Of a stretch of DNA of 64,000 nucleotides, positions 52,579 to 61,151 are shown one piece after another (position 1 is the stretch's first letter; every line of letters begins with the position of its first letter). The stretch spans positions 372,001 to 436,000 of the forward strand of contig CAXXVV010000003.1 in assembly GCA_963678305.2 (NCBI GenBank). The letters run 5' to 3'. The notes under the pieces are model-generated. The model saw only the letters and a list, made by a program, of their open reading frames with translations, had not been told where the DNA came from and did no database searches. This DNA is from G963676655 sp963678305. Lineage in GTDB: Bacteria > Verrucomicrobiota > Lentisphaeria > Victivallales > Victivallaceae. The position numbers and the translations under genes are program-made.

Positions 52579-53586
52579 TCATCTGAATATGATTTCAGGT
52601 TTGATGTATTCAACGCCGTTCGCGGGATTGTCCAATCGTTCAAAAGCGCGTTTCCACATAGTGTGGAAATCCGGCGCTATCGACGAAAACTCCCGTCCCC
52701 GCACTCTCGAATAATGCAGATTATACATTCCAATAATATTCATATTATTGAGTATGGGACTGGCATCCTTAAGAATCAAGTTCAAGACTTCCACTAAATA
52801 ATCCGTCGTCGCCAATATCGCATCAGGCTTCTTGCGCCGGAAAAAATCCAGAACCCCTTCCATGGTTGTCTCCGGAGAATGAATCCCGATGTAAGAGGAC
52901 TCATCAAACTCCAAATTATTCGCCCTGAAAGCAAATTCAAGTTTTTCATAAAAAGTTTTTGGCATACCATTGCTGTGACCAATCACACATATGTTCATAT
53001 TACCGCATGACATGAAATATTTTATTGCTTCGGCATAACCTGCGGCATAGTCGATCAAAACAGAGTTTGCCGGAGGGGCAATTTCAGCTTCCCACCGGTC
53101 AACAAAACAATAAGGAACATCTTTGATGCAATCAAATATTTTCGCCAGATGTTGCTCATCTCTATATGTACAATCAATCAGAACCCCATCGGGGCTGCGG
53201 GACATTACACTGTTCAAAATCGACTCGAAATCATCTTCTCCAAGAGGCGGTCCGATAATCGGTACTATTTTATTTCTTCCAGCCAAATCCAGCATTGGCT
53301 CAAAATAGTTTTCTATGGTTGAAATCCGATAGGTTGTCAACAACGCAATCGCCTTGGCCGGATTCACCGTTGGAGAAGGGTTCACATAAGTTCCGCTGCG
53401 GTTTTTCCTGATTATCAAATTTTCTCCGGCCAACTGATTGTAAGCCGAATTGACAACCGCAAAACTTACATTAAACCGCGCGGCTAATTCACGCATCCCG
53501 TACATCTTCTGCCCGGGACGCAGTTTGCCACTGGTTATCTCCTTGACAATCGCATCTCTGATTACTTCAGCTTTCGTCTTTTTCAT
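52579..53586 (-). CDS. GntR/LacI chimeric transcription regulator (sugar locus 2)
   Basis: The 335-residue protein has an N-terminal GntR winged helix (EVIRDAIVKEITSGKLRPGQ, RELAARFNVSFAVVNSAYNQ, RKNRSGTYV) and a LacI-type ligand-binding domain (about 75-330). It is upstream of the fused transporter by 123 bases and may be part of the same transcript. Two copies of a palindrome, CTGATATATCAG, stand upstream of its own start, so autoregulation is likely. Its effector is presumably the sugar taken up by the locus. It is a distant homologue of the regulator of locus 1. Confidence 0.86.
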   Translation of the reverse strand: MKKTKAEVIRDAIVKEITSGKLRPGQKMYGMRELAARFNVSFAVVNSAYNQLAGENLIIRKNRSGTYVNPSPTVNPAKAIALLTTYRISTIENYFEPMLDLAGRNKIVPIIGPPLGEDDFESILNSVMSRSPDGVLIDCTYRDEQHLAKIFDCIKDVPYCFVDRWEAEIAPPANSVLIDYAAGYAEAIKYFMSCGNMNICVIGHSNGMPKTFYEKLEFAFRANNLEFDESSYIGIHSPETTMEGVLDFFRRKKPDAILATTDYLVEVLNLILKDASPILNNMNIIGMYNLHYSRVRGREFSSIAPDFHTMWKRAFERLDNPANGVEYIKPEIIFR

Positions 53587-53601
53587 AACAACACTTACCC
53601 C

Positions 53602-53635
53602 CTGTTATATCAGAACAATACAACTGATATATCAG
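53602..53635. promoter_or_regulatory. Paired GntR operators CTGWTATATCAG
   Basis: CTGTTATATCAG (53602-53613) and the perfect palindrome CTGATATATCAG (53624-53635) are 22 bases apart, about two helical turns, so two dimers would bind the same face. They lie 16-50 bases upstream of the GntR/LacI start codon. Two matched copies in a 379-base gap are unlikely by chance. Confidence 0.6.
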
Positions 53636-53782
53636 ATTTCAAATGTTAAAAACCCCATATTGAGCTTTTTTAACAAAAAAAACAAGTCTGATTATCAAGT
53701 CAGCAATACAGTCGAAGAACTGGAATGTTTATTGAAGATTTTTATAAGAACCAGTCTGAAAATCAATGTGTAAAACACATCA

Positions 53783-53962
53783 AAAAAACATCCGTCAATT
53801 AAACTATACACTGATAACTTTTTAATTACCATGTAATTTAAAATTGATTGTCAAAATACGGCACTTATTTAAGTCATACAGTATAATAAGGCCGATTAAT
53901 GAAGATTGATTTTTTCTAAAAACACCAATAAAAAAACATCCGTCAAACAATCCGTCAATTAC
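53783..53962. repeat. Short direct repeats of CCGTCAA-type sequence
   Basis: AAAAAACATCCGTCAA occurs at 53783-53798 and again at 53931-53946. Both are followed by CCGTCAATTA, at 53792-53801 and 53952-53961. The 148-base interval between the copies is A/T-rich and holds no gene. It might be the scar of a small mobile element beside the YgiQ stop, but there are no terminal inverted repeats. Confidence 0.4.
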
Positions 53963-53965
53963 CCG

Positions 53966-55711
53966 TCACTTTTTATAAGACCTGTATTTGGATTTGCGCC
54001 GGCTGCCGCGACGAACCTTTTTTAACATATCAATCTGTCCCCGGCGTTCCCGCAATCCACGATTCACTTTTATCGGGTTGCCGCTGGAATCTTTACCTGT
54101 GTAGTACATCGCCGCGCCCATCGTCATCGGCAGTGGAATATAGTCCTGTACCTGTTGAGGGCTCCAATTGCTGCGATCGAGAAAGTCATCAACCGTTTTC
54201 ATCTCTGTTTCCGTACAACCGGGAAAATTTGATATAAACAGCGGAATCAAGTACTGTTCCTTATCCACTGCCTGGCTTTCCACTTCGAAAAACTTTTTAA
54301 ACTCATAAAAATCTTCCGCCGGATTCTTGCGCATTAACCGCAATACTTTCGGATTCAGGTGCTCCGGAGCGACTTTCAAATGCCCCGACACATGATGCCG
54401 GACCAATTCCCGCATCAAATTGGGCTGCCGGTTGGCCATATCAAGCCGGATACCTGAGTTTATGTATAGATGCTTTACCTCCGGCAGCGCCCTGACCCGG
54501 CGCAGTAAATCAGTCAGGCGTTTTTCATCAATTCTAAAATTCTGGCATTTCTTGGGAAACAAACATGAAGAGCGCCGGCATCCGCGGCATTTTTTCACAT
54601 CATGCGGACCACTGCCGTAGATATTGCCGGCGGCCCCGCCAATATCACTGATCGTACCCCGGTACGATTTATCCTTCGCCCGTTTTTCGACTTGTTCCAC
54701 AATTGAATCTTCGGATCGACAAATAATCGTTCTCCCCTGATGCGAGACCAGCCCGCAAAAAGCACAGCCCCCGGGACATCCCCGAACTGCCGGAATGGAA
54801 TCCTGAATTGTTTCATACGCAGGAACAGGCCCCTTGTAAACCGGATGCGGACGCCCGGCATAAGGCAGAGAACAGACCGCATCAAATTCCTCTGTAGTCA
54901 TCGGCCGCGGCGGCGGTTCCAGCACCAGCAAACGATCGCCATAACGCTGTATCAGCATACGACCGGTCAACGGATTCATTTCCTGTTCAACAATAATTGT
55001 TGCCCGCATCAGCGCATCACAGTCAGCTTGCATTTCATCCCAGCTGGGCAGCTCAACAAATGAATCAGGCTCCGGGTTGAATTCCTCTGCGGCATTTTTA
55101 CCAAGCAGGCGAACGCTGCCGGGGATTCCGGCCAGATCGCGGCCGTCACGCAAACGATCAAATATCTCAGGCGTCGGCAGTTCCCCCTGCCCGTATACCG
55201 CAATATCAGCTTTGCTGTCAACCAGCACTCCGGGGCGGATTTTATCCTGCCAGTAATCATAATGCGCTATTCGTCTCAAACTGGCCTCGATGCCGCCAAG
55301 GACAATCGGCAATTTCGGGAAAGCCCGTTTGGCAAGCTGCGTATAAACGACCAGGGCATGCGGAGGCCTCTTGCCTGTTTCCCCATTAACTGAATAGGCG
55401 TCTTTTTTTCGGAAACGGCGGCCGGCTGTATAAATATTTACCATCGAGTCAAGGTTGCCCGAGGTTATAGCACAAGCCAGAGTCGGCCTTCCCATAACTT
55501 GCAGCGATTCCGGCTTTTTCCAGTCCGGCTGCGCCACAATCCCGACCCGGTATCCCCGTGACAGCAGCATGCGCCCGATCAACGCCGCGCCAAATGACGG
55601 ATGATCGACATACGCATCGCCGGTAATCAGCAAAACATCAATTTCATTCCAGCCGAGAGCCTCAAGCTCTTTACGGGACATAGGAATAAATTCCGGGGTA
55701 TAGCCAGGCAT
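53966..55711 (-). CDS. ygiQ: YgiQ-type radical SAM protein
   Basis: The 581-residue protein has the YgiQ N-terminal domain (DVLLITGDAYVDHPSFG, KLPIVLGGIEASLRRIAHYD) and a radical SAM centre CPGGCAFCGLVSHQGR, with the three cysteines of the 4Fe-4S cluster. A further cysteine cluster follows (CRGCRRSSCLFPKKC), as in the family, and the C-terminus is basic (RRGSRRKSKYRSYKK). Homologues in most bacteria have unknown substrate. Length fits. It is 70 bases past the secreted protein's stop and not obviously part of an operon. Confidence 0.9.
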   Translation of the reverse strand: MPGYTPEFIPMSRKELEALGWNEIDVLLITGDAYVDHPSFGAALIGRMLLSRGYRVGIVAQPDWKKPESLQVMGRPTLACAITSGNLDSMVNIYTAGRRFRKKDAYSVNGETGKRPPHALVVYTQLAKRAFPKLPIVLGGIEASLRRIAHYDYWQDKIRPGVLVDSKADIAVYGQGELPTPEIFDRLRDGRDLAGIPGSVRLLGKNAAEEFNPEPDSFVELPSWDEMQADCDALMRATIIVEQEMNPLTGRMLIQRYGDRLLVLEPPPRPMTTEEFDAVCSLPYAGRPHPVYKGPVPAYETIQDSIPAVRGCPGGCAFCGLVSHQGRTIICRSEDSIVEQVEKRAKDKSYRGTISDIGGAAGNIYGSGPHDVKKCRGCRRSSCLFPKKCQNFRIDEKRLTDLLRRVRALPEVKHLYINSGIRLDMANRQPNLMRELVRHHVSGHLKVAPEHLNPKVLRLMRKNPAEDFYEFKKFFEVESQAVDKEQYLIPLFISNFPGCTETEMKTVDDFLDRSNWSPQQVQDYIPLPMTMGAAMYYTGKDSSGNPIKVNRGLRERRGQIDMLKKVRRGSRRKSKYRSYKK

Positions 55712-55781
55712 AACAATATGTACTCTTTCTTTTGTCGTCGAATGTTTGCGGAAGAAAAACGGATAGTGATAAAGATAAAAT

Positions 55782-56291
55782 TTACAGCATTCCCTGACGG
55801 GGAACTTGTTTTGCGGGAGTAAACTCCCGGCTGCCGATATTTTTAAAACTGAGACTTACCTTCTGCGGACCGCGGGTTGCTAATTTATATACTAAATCAA
55901 AATCGGTTGGACTACCAGCTCCTTCCACCATAAAATACATCGTATACAGTGATTGGGGATCTGTGTTCTCAAATTTCCACTTTTCAACTCCGTTGTCTTT
56001 TCGCACTCCGACACACGGGTATTCTTTACCATCGGCTTTCAATACGAAATCATATTTACTGAGGCTTCTTTTGGGATCAAGCTGGACAGTAATCGCCGCG
56101 AACGCTTTTTTGCGGTACTTCTGAGGGTATGCCGCCTCGTTAAGCTCACTGAATGCTTGCGGCTTGGTCGTGATCTCCGCATTCAGAATGCGGCCAAGGC
56201 GAAAGCGTTTGAATTTCAGCTCCGCCCCATTGGATGCAACGCTGATCATCAATACCATAACCATTAATAAAGTTGTTAGAAGCGTTTTCAT
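55782..56291 (-). CDS. Unrecognised secreted protein
   Basis: The 169-residue protein begins with a signal peptide (1-22, cleavage near ASNG-AELKF). The mature part is beta-rich and basic, with FAAITVQLDPKRSLSKYDFV and a C-terminal half ending VSLSFKNIGSR. I do not recognise a family. Two cysteines do not suggest a known fold. It has no clear operon partner; the UDP-sugar dehydrogenase gene begins 79 bases away in the same direction. Confidence 0.6.
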   Translation of the reverse strand: MKTLLTTLLMVMVLMISVASNGAELKFKRFRLGRILNAEITTKPQAFSELNEAAYPQKYRKKAFAAITVQLDPKRSLSKYDFVLKADGKEYPCVGVRKDNGVEKWKFENTDPQSLYTMYFMVEGAGSPTDFDLVYKLATRGPQKVSLSFKNIGSREFTPAKQVPRQGML

Positions 56292-56369
56292 AAAAAAGAA
56301 TATAGCTCTTTTTAATTGAAATTCAAGAAAGCGGTATTTTCTTTTTATTGTCAGACAAATCAGGCTTAT

Positions 56370-57671
56370 TCAGAGCCGGCCGTCTGCAAGATTTCTCGGG
56401 AGAAAGTCTTTGATGTCATATATTACAACATTGTCTTTTTTGAATCGGGTAAAATCAAGTTCATTGAATTTTTTATGCCCGACAGCTAAAACAACTCCGT
56501 CCCATTCTTCCGCCAGATCAAAGATTTTTTCTTTGTCAATCAACTTCAAACCATATTCTTCATAAGTTTCGCCGGCATCCGCCCAGGGATCATAAACACT
56601 TACCCCGCAACCAAAGTCTTCCAACTCACGAACTACGTCGATCGCACGCGAATTTCTGATATCCGGACAATTTTCCTTGAAGGTTATACCCAGAACAAGA
56701 ATTTTGGATTTGTTGACCTGGTGCCCTTTACGGATCAAAAGTTTTATTATTTCTGAAGCGATATAACGCCCCATCCCGTCATTCAAACGACGACCGGCCA
56801 GGATTATTTCAGGATGATAATCAAGCTCCTGTGCTTTGTAGGTCAAATAATAAGGATCGACTCCAATACAGTGTCCGCCAACCAGACCGGGACGGAAAGG
56901 AAGGAAATTCCATTTTGTTCCGGCGGCCTCAAGTACCTCGATGGTATCGATTCCAATCAGGTTGAATATTTTTGCCAGTTCATTCACGAACGCGATGTTC
57001 AGGTCGCGTTGAGAGTTCTCAATCACTTTGGCCGCTTCAGCTACTTTCAGGCAGGAAGCCATATAAGTACCGGCGGTAATAATGCTGCTGTATAATGCGT
57101 CGACGATCCGGCCGGCTTCCGGAGTCGAACCGCTGGTGACTTTTTTAATCTGAGTCAAAGTATGGGTTTTGTCTCCGGGATTGATGCGTTCAGGACTGTA
57201 ACCGCAATAAAAATCCTGATTGAATTTCAAGCCGCTGAACTTTTCCAGAACCGGCACACATTCCTCTTCCGTACATCCCGGAAAAACCGTGCTTTCGTAG
57301 ATGACGAAGCATCCCGGCCGTAAAACCTTGCCGACTGTTTCACTGGATTTGTATAACGGCGTAAGATCAGGACGTTTGTGATTGTCAATCGGGGTGGGAA
57401 CTGTCACAATAAATACCTCGCTCCCTCGCAAATCATCCAGTTTACTGGTAAAATCCAACTTTTCGGACCCGGCTAACTGCTCCGGGGTAATTTCAAGCGT
57501 ATGATCATTCCCTTCACGCAATTCAGAAATGCGTTTTTCATTAATATCAAACCCGACTGTTTTATAATGGCGCCCAAACTCCACCGCTAACGGCAACCCG
57601 ACATACCCCAATCCTATCACTGCAATCCTGACGTCGCGACTATTGATTTTATCCAACCATATTTTTTCCAT
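56370..57671 (-). CDS. UDP-N-acetylhexosamine-6-dehydrogenase (TviB/WbpA-like)
   Basis: The 433-residue enzyme oxidises the C6 hydroxyl of a UDP-sugar to the acid with two NAD. The Rossmann motif is VIGLGYVGLPLAVEFG. The catalytic cysteine is in GLVGGHCIGVDPYYL, and the Asn-Lys region KVAEAAKVIENSQRDLNIAF is in the helix. GITFKENCPDIRNSRAIDV is the C-terminal signature. The sequence points to the WbpA/TviB type that makes UDP-HexNAc uronates for capsule or O-antigen, but no other capsule gene is near. It is divergent from the ribonucleotide reductase gene. Confidence 0.88.
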   Translation of the reverse strand: MEKIWLDKINSRDVRIAVIGLGYVGLPLAVEFGRHYKTVGFDINEKRISELREGNDHTLEITPEQLAGSEKLDFTSKLDDLRGSEVFIVTVPTPIDNHKRPDLTPLYKSSETVGKVLRPGCFVIYESTVFPGCTEEECVPVLEKFSGLKFNQDFYCGYSPERINPGDKTHTLTQIKKVTSGSTPEAGRIVDALYSSIITAGTYMASCLKVAEAAKVIENSQRDLNIAFVNELAKIFNLIGIDTIEVLEAAGTKWNFLPFRPGLVGGHCIGVDPYYLTYKAQELDYHPEIILAGRRLNDGMGRYIASEIIKLLIRKGHQVNKSKILVLGITFKENCPDIRNSRAIDVVRELEDFGCGVSVYDPWADAGETYEEYGLKLIDKEKIFDLAEEWDGVVLAVGHKKFNELDFTRFKKDNVVIYDIKDFLPRNLADGRL

Positions 57672-57894
57672 TTACAACCAGACTTTCAAGTTTATGTTCC
57701 GCTATATGTTTTATGGGGTTTAATATACACTGACAAGCGTGCGCATTCAAGTTTTTGCCGCGAATTACCGGACATTGCCACATTACAAAAAAAGTTAAAT
57801 TTTGATTAGCGATTTTTTTAATATCAAGGACTTACAATAGTTCATGTTTTTGTAATTTGCTCAAAATACGCATATTAGAACAATATTAAAAAAA

Positions 57895-57947
57895 ACACAA
57901 CATATTGTGTTTTTCCGCATTGACACGGCTACATTGTGTATTATAGT
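57895..57947 (+). promoter_or_regulatory. nrdD promoter with NrdR-box-like palindromes
   Basis: TTGACA at 57920-57925 and TATAGT at 57942-57947 are 16 bases apart, about 110 bases upstream of the nrdD ATG. ACACAACATATTGTGT (57895-57910) resembles the NrdR box, a near-palindromic 16-mer with ACAC and GTGT ends, and a weaker match CACGGCTACATTGTGT (57924-57939) overlaps the promoter. Their centres are 29 bases apart, close to the 31-32 usual for NrdR pairs. No nrdR gene is in the window. The rest of the 387-base gap is A/T-rich without a gene. Confidence 0.5.
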
Positions 57948-58058
57948 AATATTAGAAGAAAATGAGGGACAGTCTGAAAAACAGAATAGCCATCAGGCAA
58001 ACTGTGCCTTGATTTGCGAAGTTAAAAATCGAATGTTACCGTGCCCTGGAGAAACGCC

Positions 58059-60068
58059 ATGTCAGAATCTGCTGCCCTGTTGAAGACGATCAAGAAACGT
58101 GATGGTCGTCTGGTTGAATTCGACCCCGACCGTATAGCTCTCGCCGCCGGCAAGGCCCTTAAAGCCTCTGGAACCGCCAACGAAAAACTTGCCAAAACAA
58201 TTTGTAATGACGTGATTAAATGTCTGATTCTGGATGGCTATTCCGAAGAAAATCCGCCGGACATTGAGATGGTGCAGGACCTGGTTGAAAAATCCTTTAT
58301 AAAAAGGGGATTGAGCGCGGCGGCAAAATCATATATCCTTTATCGCGCCCAACGCGGCAAGGTTCGCGAAAGCCGCAAATTAATGATGGACGTTCAAGGT
58401 CTGGTGGCCGATTATATTGACCGCGAAGACTGGCGCGTCAATGAAAATTCCAATGCCGGTTACTCCTACGCCAGTTTGCTGAACCACGTCAGCGGCACCG
58501 TTGTCGCACGTTATACATTATCGAACATCTATCCGGAAGAGATTGCCGAAGCACACAGCAGCGGCGATTTCCATTTGCATGACCTTTCCGCCGGAATTGT
58601 CGGTTACTGCGCCGGTTGGAGTTTACGGCAGTTGCTGTCCGAGGGGTTCAGAGGACGCGGCGGGCGCGCCAGTGCTGCGCCGGCCAAACATTTTGACACC
58701 GCTCTCGGGCAGATCGTTAATTTTCTTTCGACTCTGCAAACGGAATGGGCCGGGGCTCAGGCTTTCAGTTCTTTTGATACCCTGCTGGCTCCGTTTGTGC
58801 GTGAAGACGAACTGAATTATCTCCAGGTAAAACAAAACGTTCAACAATTTGTTTTCGGTTTGAACATTGCCAGCCGCTGGGGCCAAACCCCGTTTACCAA
58901 CCTGACGTTTGACTGGGTTATTCCGGAAGACCTCGGGGAACAGAATATCATTATCGGCGGCAAAATGATCGAAGGCAAATATTATAAAGATTATCAAGAA
59001 GAAGTAGATCTTATAACCAAGGCGTTCCTTGAAGTTATGAGCGAAGGCGATCGTGACGGTAGAATCTTTACTTTCCCGATCCCGACCTTTAACATCACGG
59101 AAGATTTCGACTGGGACAGCGAAAACGCTCAATTGTTGTTTGAAGTGACCGGAAAATACGGGCTGCCGTATTTTCAGAACTTCATCAAGAGCGATTTGAA
59201 TCCCGGAGATGTCCGCAGCATGTGCTGTCGCCTGCAAATGGATATTCGCGAACTGCGTAACAAAACCGGCGGTCTTTTCGGCGCCGGGGAACAAACCGGT
59301 TCAATCGGGGTTGTAACCATAAACCTGCCTCGTCTAGGGTACGTGTCGAAAGATGAAAAAGAATTTTTCGCACGACTCGGCAATTTAATGGATATGGCCC
59401 GGGAATCGCTGGAGATCAAGCGGAAAGTCGTGCAGCGTCATCTTGAAGGAGATTTGCTGCCGTATTCCAAAACTTATCTCGGCGACGCCGGTTTAAGCCA
59501 TCACTTCAGTACGATCGGCCTGGTCGGAATGAACGAAGCATGCCTGAATTTCCTGGGCTGTTCGATTTGTGACGAAGAAGGCAATAAATTCGCCCTGAAA
59601 GTGTTGGACTACATGCGGCAGCGAATTGCCGATTATCAGGAAGAATCCGGACACATCTACAATCTGGAAGCCACTCCCGCGGAGGGGACCAGTTTCAGAT
59701 TGGCGCGTCTGGATCGCAAACTCTATCCGGAGATCATTTGCGCCGGTGATACCAATCCGTATTACACCAACTCAACCCAGTTGCCGGTCGGTTACACCAA
59801 CGACTTGTTCGAAGCGTTGGACCTGCAGGAACCTCTGCAGAAAAAATATACCGGCGGCACGGTGTTCCACGGATTCATCGGTGAACGTATTGATGATACG
59901 GAACAAGTGAAAATGCTGGTCCGGCGGATCGCCGAAAACTATGCATTGCCTTATTTTACAATTACACCGTCGTTCAGCATCTGTCCGGTGCACGGATATA
60001 TTCCCGGCGAACACTCCGAGTGTCCGCTGGAAAAAGAAGAAGGCCCCGAATTGAAAATAGTAAGCTGA
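58059..60068 (+). CDS. nrdD: Anaerobic ribonucleotide reductase, large subunit lacking its glycyl-radical end
   Basis: The start at 58059 (MSESAALLKTI) gives 669 residues, with GGAG seven bases upstream; a GTG at 58041 is less likely. An ATP-cone (about 8-95; KRDGRLVEFDPDRIALAAGK) precedes the class III NrdD barrel, with CQSxx-like cysteines and FSICPVHGYIPGEHSECPL at the end (Cys642, His645, Cys655). The zinc-ribbon is thus missing its last cysteine, and the C-terminal glycyl-radical module is missing: the frame stops at TGA 60066. The missing piece follows in the same frame at 60156-60305. Without it the enzyme could not hold the glycyl radical. Confidence 0.9.
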   Translation: MSESAALLKTIKKRDGRLVEFDPDRIALAAGKALKASGTANEKLAKTICNDVIKCLILDGYSEENPPDIEMVQDLVEKSFIKRGLSAAAKSYILYRAQRGKVRESRKLMMDVQGLVADYIDREDWRVNENSNAGYSYASLLNHVSGTVVARYTLSNIYPEEIAEAHSSGDFHLHDLSAGIVGYCAGWSLRQLLSEGFRGRGGRASAAPAKHFDTALGQIVNFLSTLQTEWAGAQAFSSFDTLLAPFVREDELNYLQVKQNVQQFVFGLNIASRWGQTPFTNLTFDWVIPEDLGEQNIIIGGKMIEGKYYKDYQEEVDLITKAFLEVMSEGDRDGRIFTFPIPTFNITEDFDWDSENAQLLFEVTGKYGLPYFQNFIKSDLNPGDVRSMCCRLQMDIRELRNKTGGLFGAGEQTGSIGVVTINLPRLGYVSKDEKEFFARLGNLMDMARESLEIKRKVVQRHLEGDLLPYSKTYLGDAGLSHHFSTIGLVGMNEACLNFLGCSICDEEGNKFALKVLDYMRQRIADYQEESGHIYNLEATPAEGTSFRLARLDRKLYPEIICAGDTNPYYTNSTQLPVGYTNDLFEALDLQEPLQKKYTGGTVFHGFIGERIDDTEQVKMLVRRIAENYALPYFTITPSFSICPVHGYIPGEHSECPLEKEEGPELKIVS

Positions 60069-60155
60069 ACCCCAAAAAACAAACCCCGCTTAAGCATGCC
60101 CCACACCCACCCCGTGCCGAAGCGAAAATCGCAACCTATGCAGGAGAAGAAACCT

Positions 60156-60305
60156 ATGGCTAAATGTGCAGCAAGAACAGAAGTATACAGTCGCGTTTGC
60201 GGCTACTTTCGCCCCGTGGCAAACTGGAATAAAGGAAAGAAAGAAGAATTCAAGGACCGCCGCTGCTACAAACCTGACGCAGATCAGAAAGAAGCCGTGG
60301 CATAA
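60156..60305 (+). CDS. Separate glycyl-radical domain of anaerobic ribonucleotide reductase
   Basis: The 49-residue protein begins MAKCAARTEVYSRVCGYFRP; the rest is VANWNKGKKEEFKDRRC and a short tail. This matches the C-terminal glycyl-radical loop of NrdD, usually TEVYSRVxGYxRPVxNWNxGK followed by EFKDR. The radical glycine would be Gly16. Cys4 falls where the last zinc-ribbon cysteine of NrdD should be. A ribosome binding site (GGAG at 60143-60146) is nine bases upstream. It is in the same reading frame as nrdD, separated only by the TGA at 60066-60068 and 87 bases, so one stop splits the gene. It resembles the role of GrcA for pyruvate formate-lyase. Confidence 0.75.
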   Translation: MAKCAARTEVYSRVCGYFRPVANWNKGKKEEFKDRRCYKPDADQKEAVA

Positions 60306-60314
60306 CTGACAGGA

Positions 60315-60348
60315 CAGGAGTTTGCCGGTCCCGCACGGCAAATTCCTG
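60315..60348. other. Strong hairpin between the glycyl-radical gene and nrdG
   Basis: CAGGAGTTTGCCG (60315-60327) pairs with CGGCAAATTCCTG (60336-60348) at 12 of 13 positions around GTCCCGCA. No T run follows, so it may stabilise or partially end the nrdD transcript rather than terminate it. Confidence 0.5.
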
Positions 60349-60411
60349 ATTAATAACGTCACCTCCGGCTAAAATAATTATCCGGTTATCCCTAATCAAT
60401 TATTAATAATC

Positions 60412-61128
60412 ATGAATATTCGAGGGTTACATCCATTTACTATGGTTGATTTCCCGGGCAAACTGGCTTGCGTGGTATTTGTTGGTAACTGTAATTTCCG
60501 TTGCGGCTATTGTCATAATCCCGCGCTGGTTTTCGACCCGGAAAGCCAGCCAAGAATTTCCGAAGAGGAATTTTTTGATTTTCTGCAGCGTCGTAAAGGT
60601 AAGCTTGACGGCGTTGTCATCAGCGGCGGTGAGCCGTCACTGCGCTCCGCGCTGGAAGATTTTATTCGTGAAATAAAATCCCGTAAATTTCAAGTTAAAC
60701 TGGACACTAACGGGACCAACGCCAGTCGAACCATGCAGATCTGTGTCGATCACGGCATCGACGCTTTCGGCATCGACTACAAGGCACCGGTTGCCAAATA
60801 TCCGCACGTTACCAACTGCACCGATGAAAACATCGCGCAAAACGTCCACGATCTGATCGGTTTTGCCGTAACTAACAAAATTCAAACAGACGTCCGCACC
60901 ACCGTTCATCGCTCACTGCTCTCTCCGGATGACTTGCATATAATGCGCGACGAACTTGATGAACTGGGGCAGGAAGACTGGGTTCTTCAACAATTTCACC
61001 CGGCCGACATCATTGACGAATCCCTGCTTGAAGAGCCGACATATACCGATAGGGAACTGCTGGAACTGGCGGAAAACCTCGGCGGCGGCACCAGGGTCCG
61101 CGGATTAAAAGGAATTCTACTGCAATAA
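60412..61128 (+). CDS. nrdG: Anaerobic ribonucleotide reductase-activating protein
   Basis: The 238-residue radical SAM enzyme has CNFRCGYCHNP, the CxxxCxxC that binds the 4Fe-4S cluster, near residue 27, and SGGEPSLRS for the SAM-binding GGE motif. It makes the glycyl radical on NrdD. The sequence VVFVGNCNFRCGYCHNPALV matches the family. It begins 107 bases after the glycyl-radical gene, so its substrate is probably the small protein bound to NrdD. Length is longer than in E. coli (154) but normal for many anaerobes. Confidence 0.9.
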   Translation: MNIRGLHPFTMVDFPGKLACVVFVGNCNFRCGYCHNPALVFDPESQPRISEEEFFDFLQRRKGKLDGVVISGGEPSLRSALEDFIREIKSRKFQVKLDTNGTNASRTMQICVDHGIDAFGIDYKAPVAKYPHVTNCTDENIAQNVHDLIGFAVTNKIQTDVRTTVHRSLLSPDDLHIMRDELDELGQEDWVLQQFHPADIIDESLLEEPTYTDRELLELAENLGGGTRVRGLKGILLQ

Positions 61129-61151
61129 AAATTTTGCAAGCAGGCCACTGT

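Noticed and set aside
60066..60305. Selenocysteine or readthrough at the nrdD TGA
   Set aside because: There is no SECIS-like hairpin right after the TGA. The 40-residue spacer is not conserved-looking, and the small frame has its own ribosome binding site. I kept the two-protein reading, but this is not excluded.
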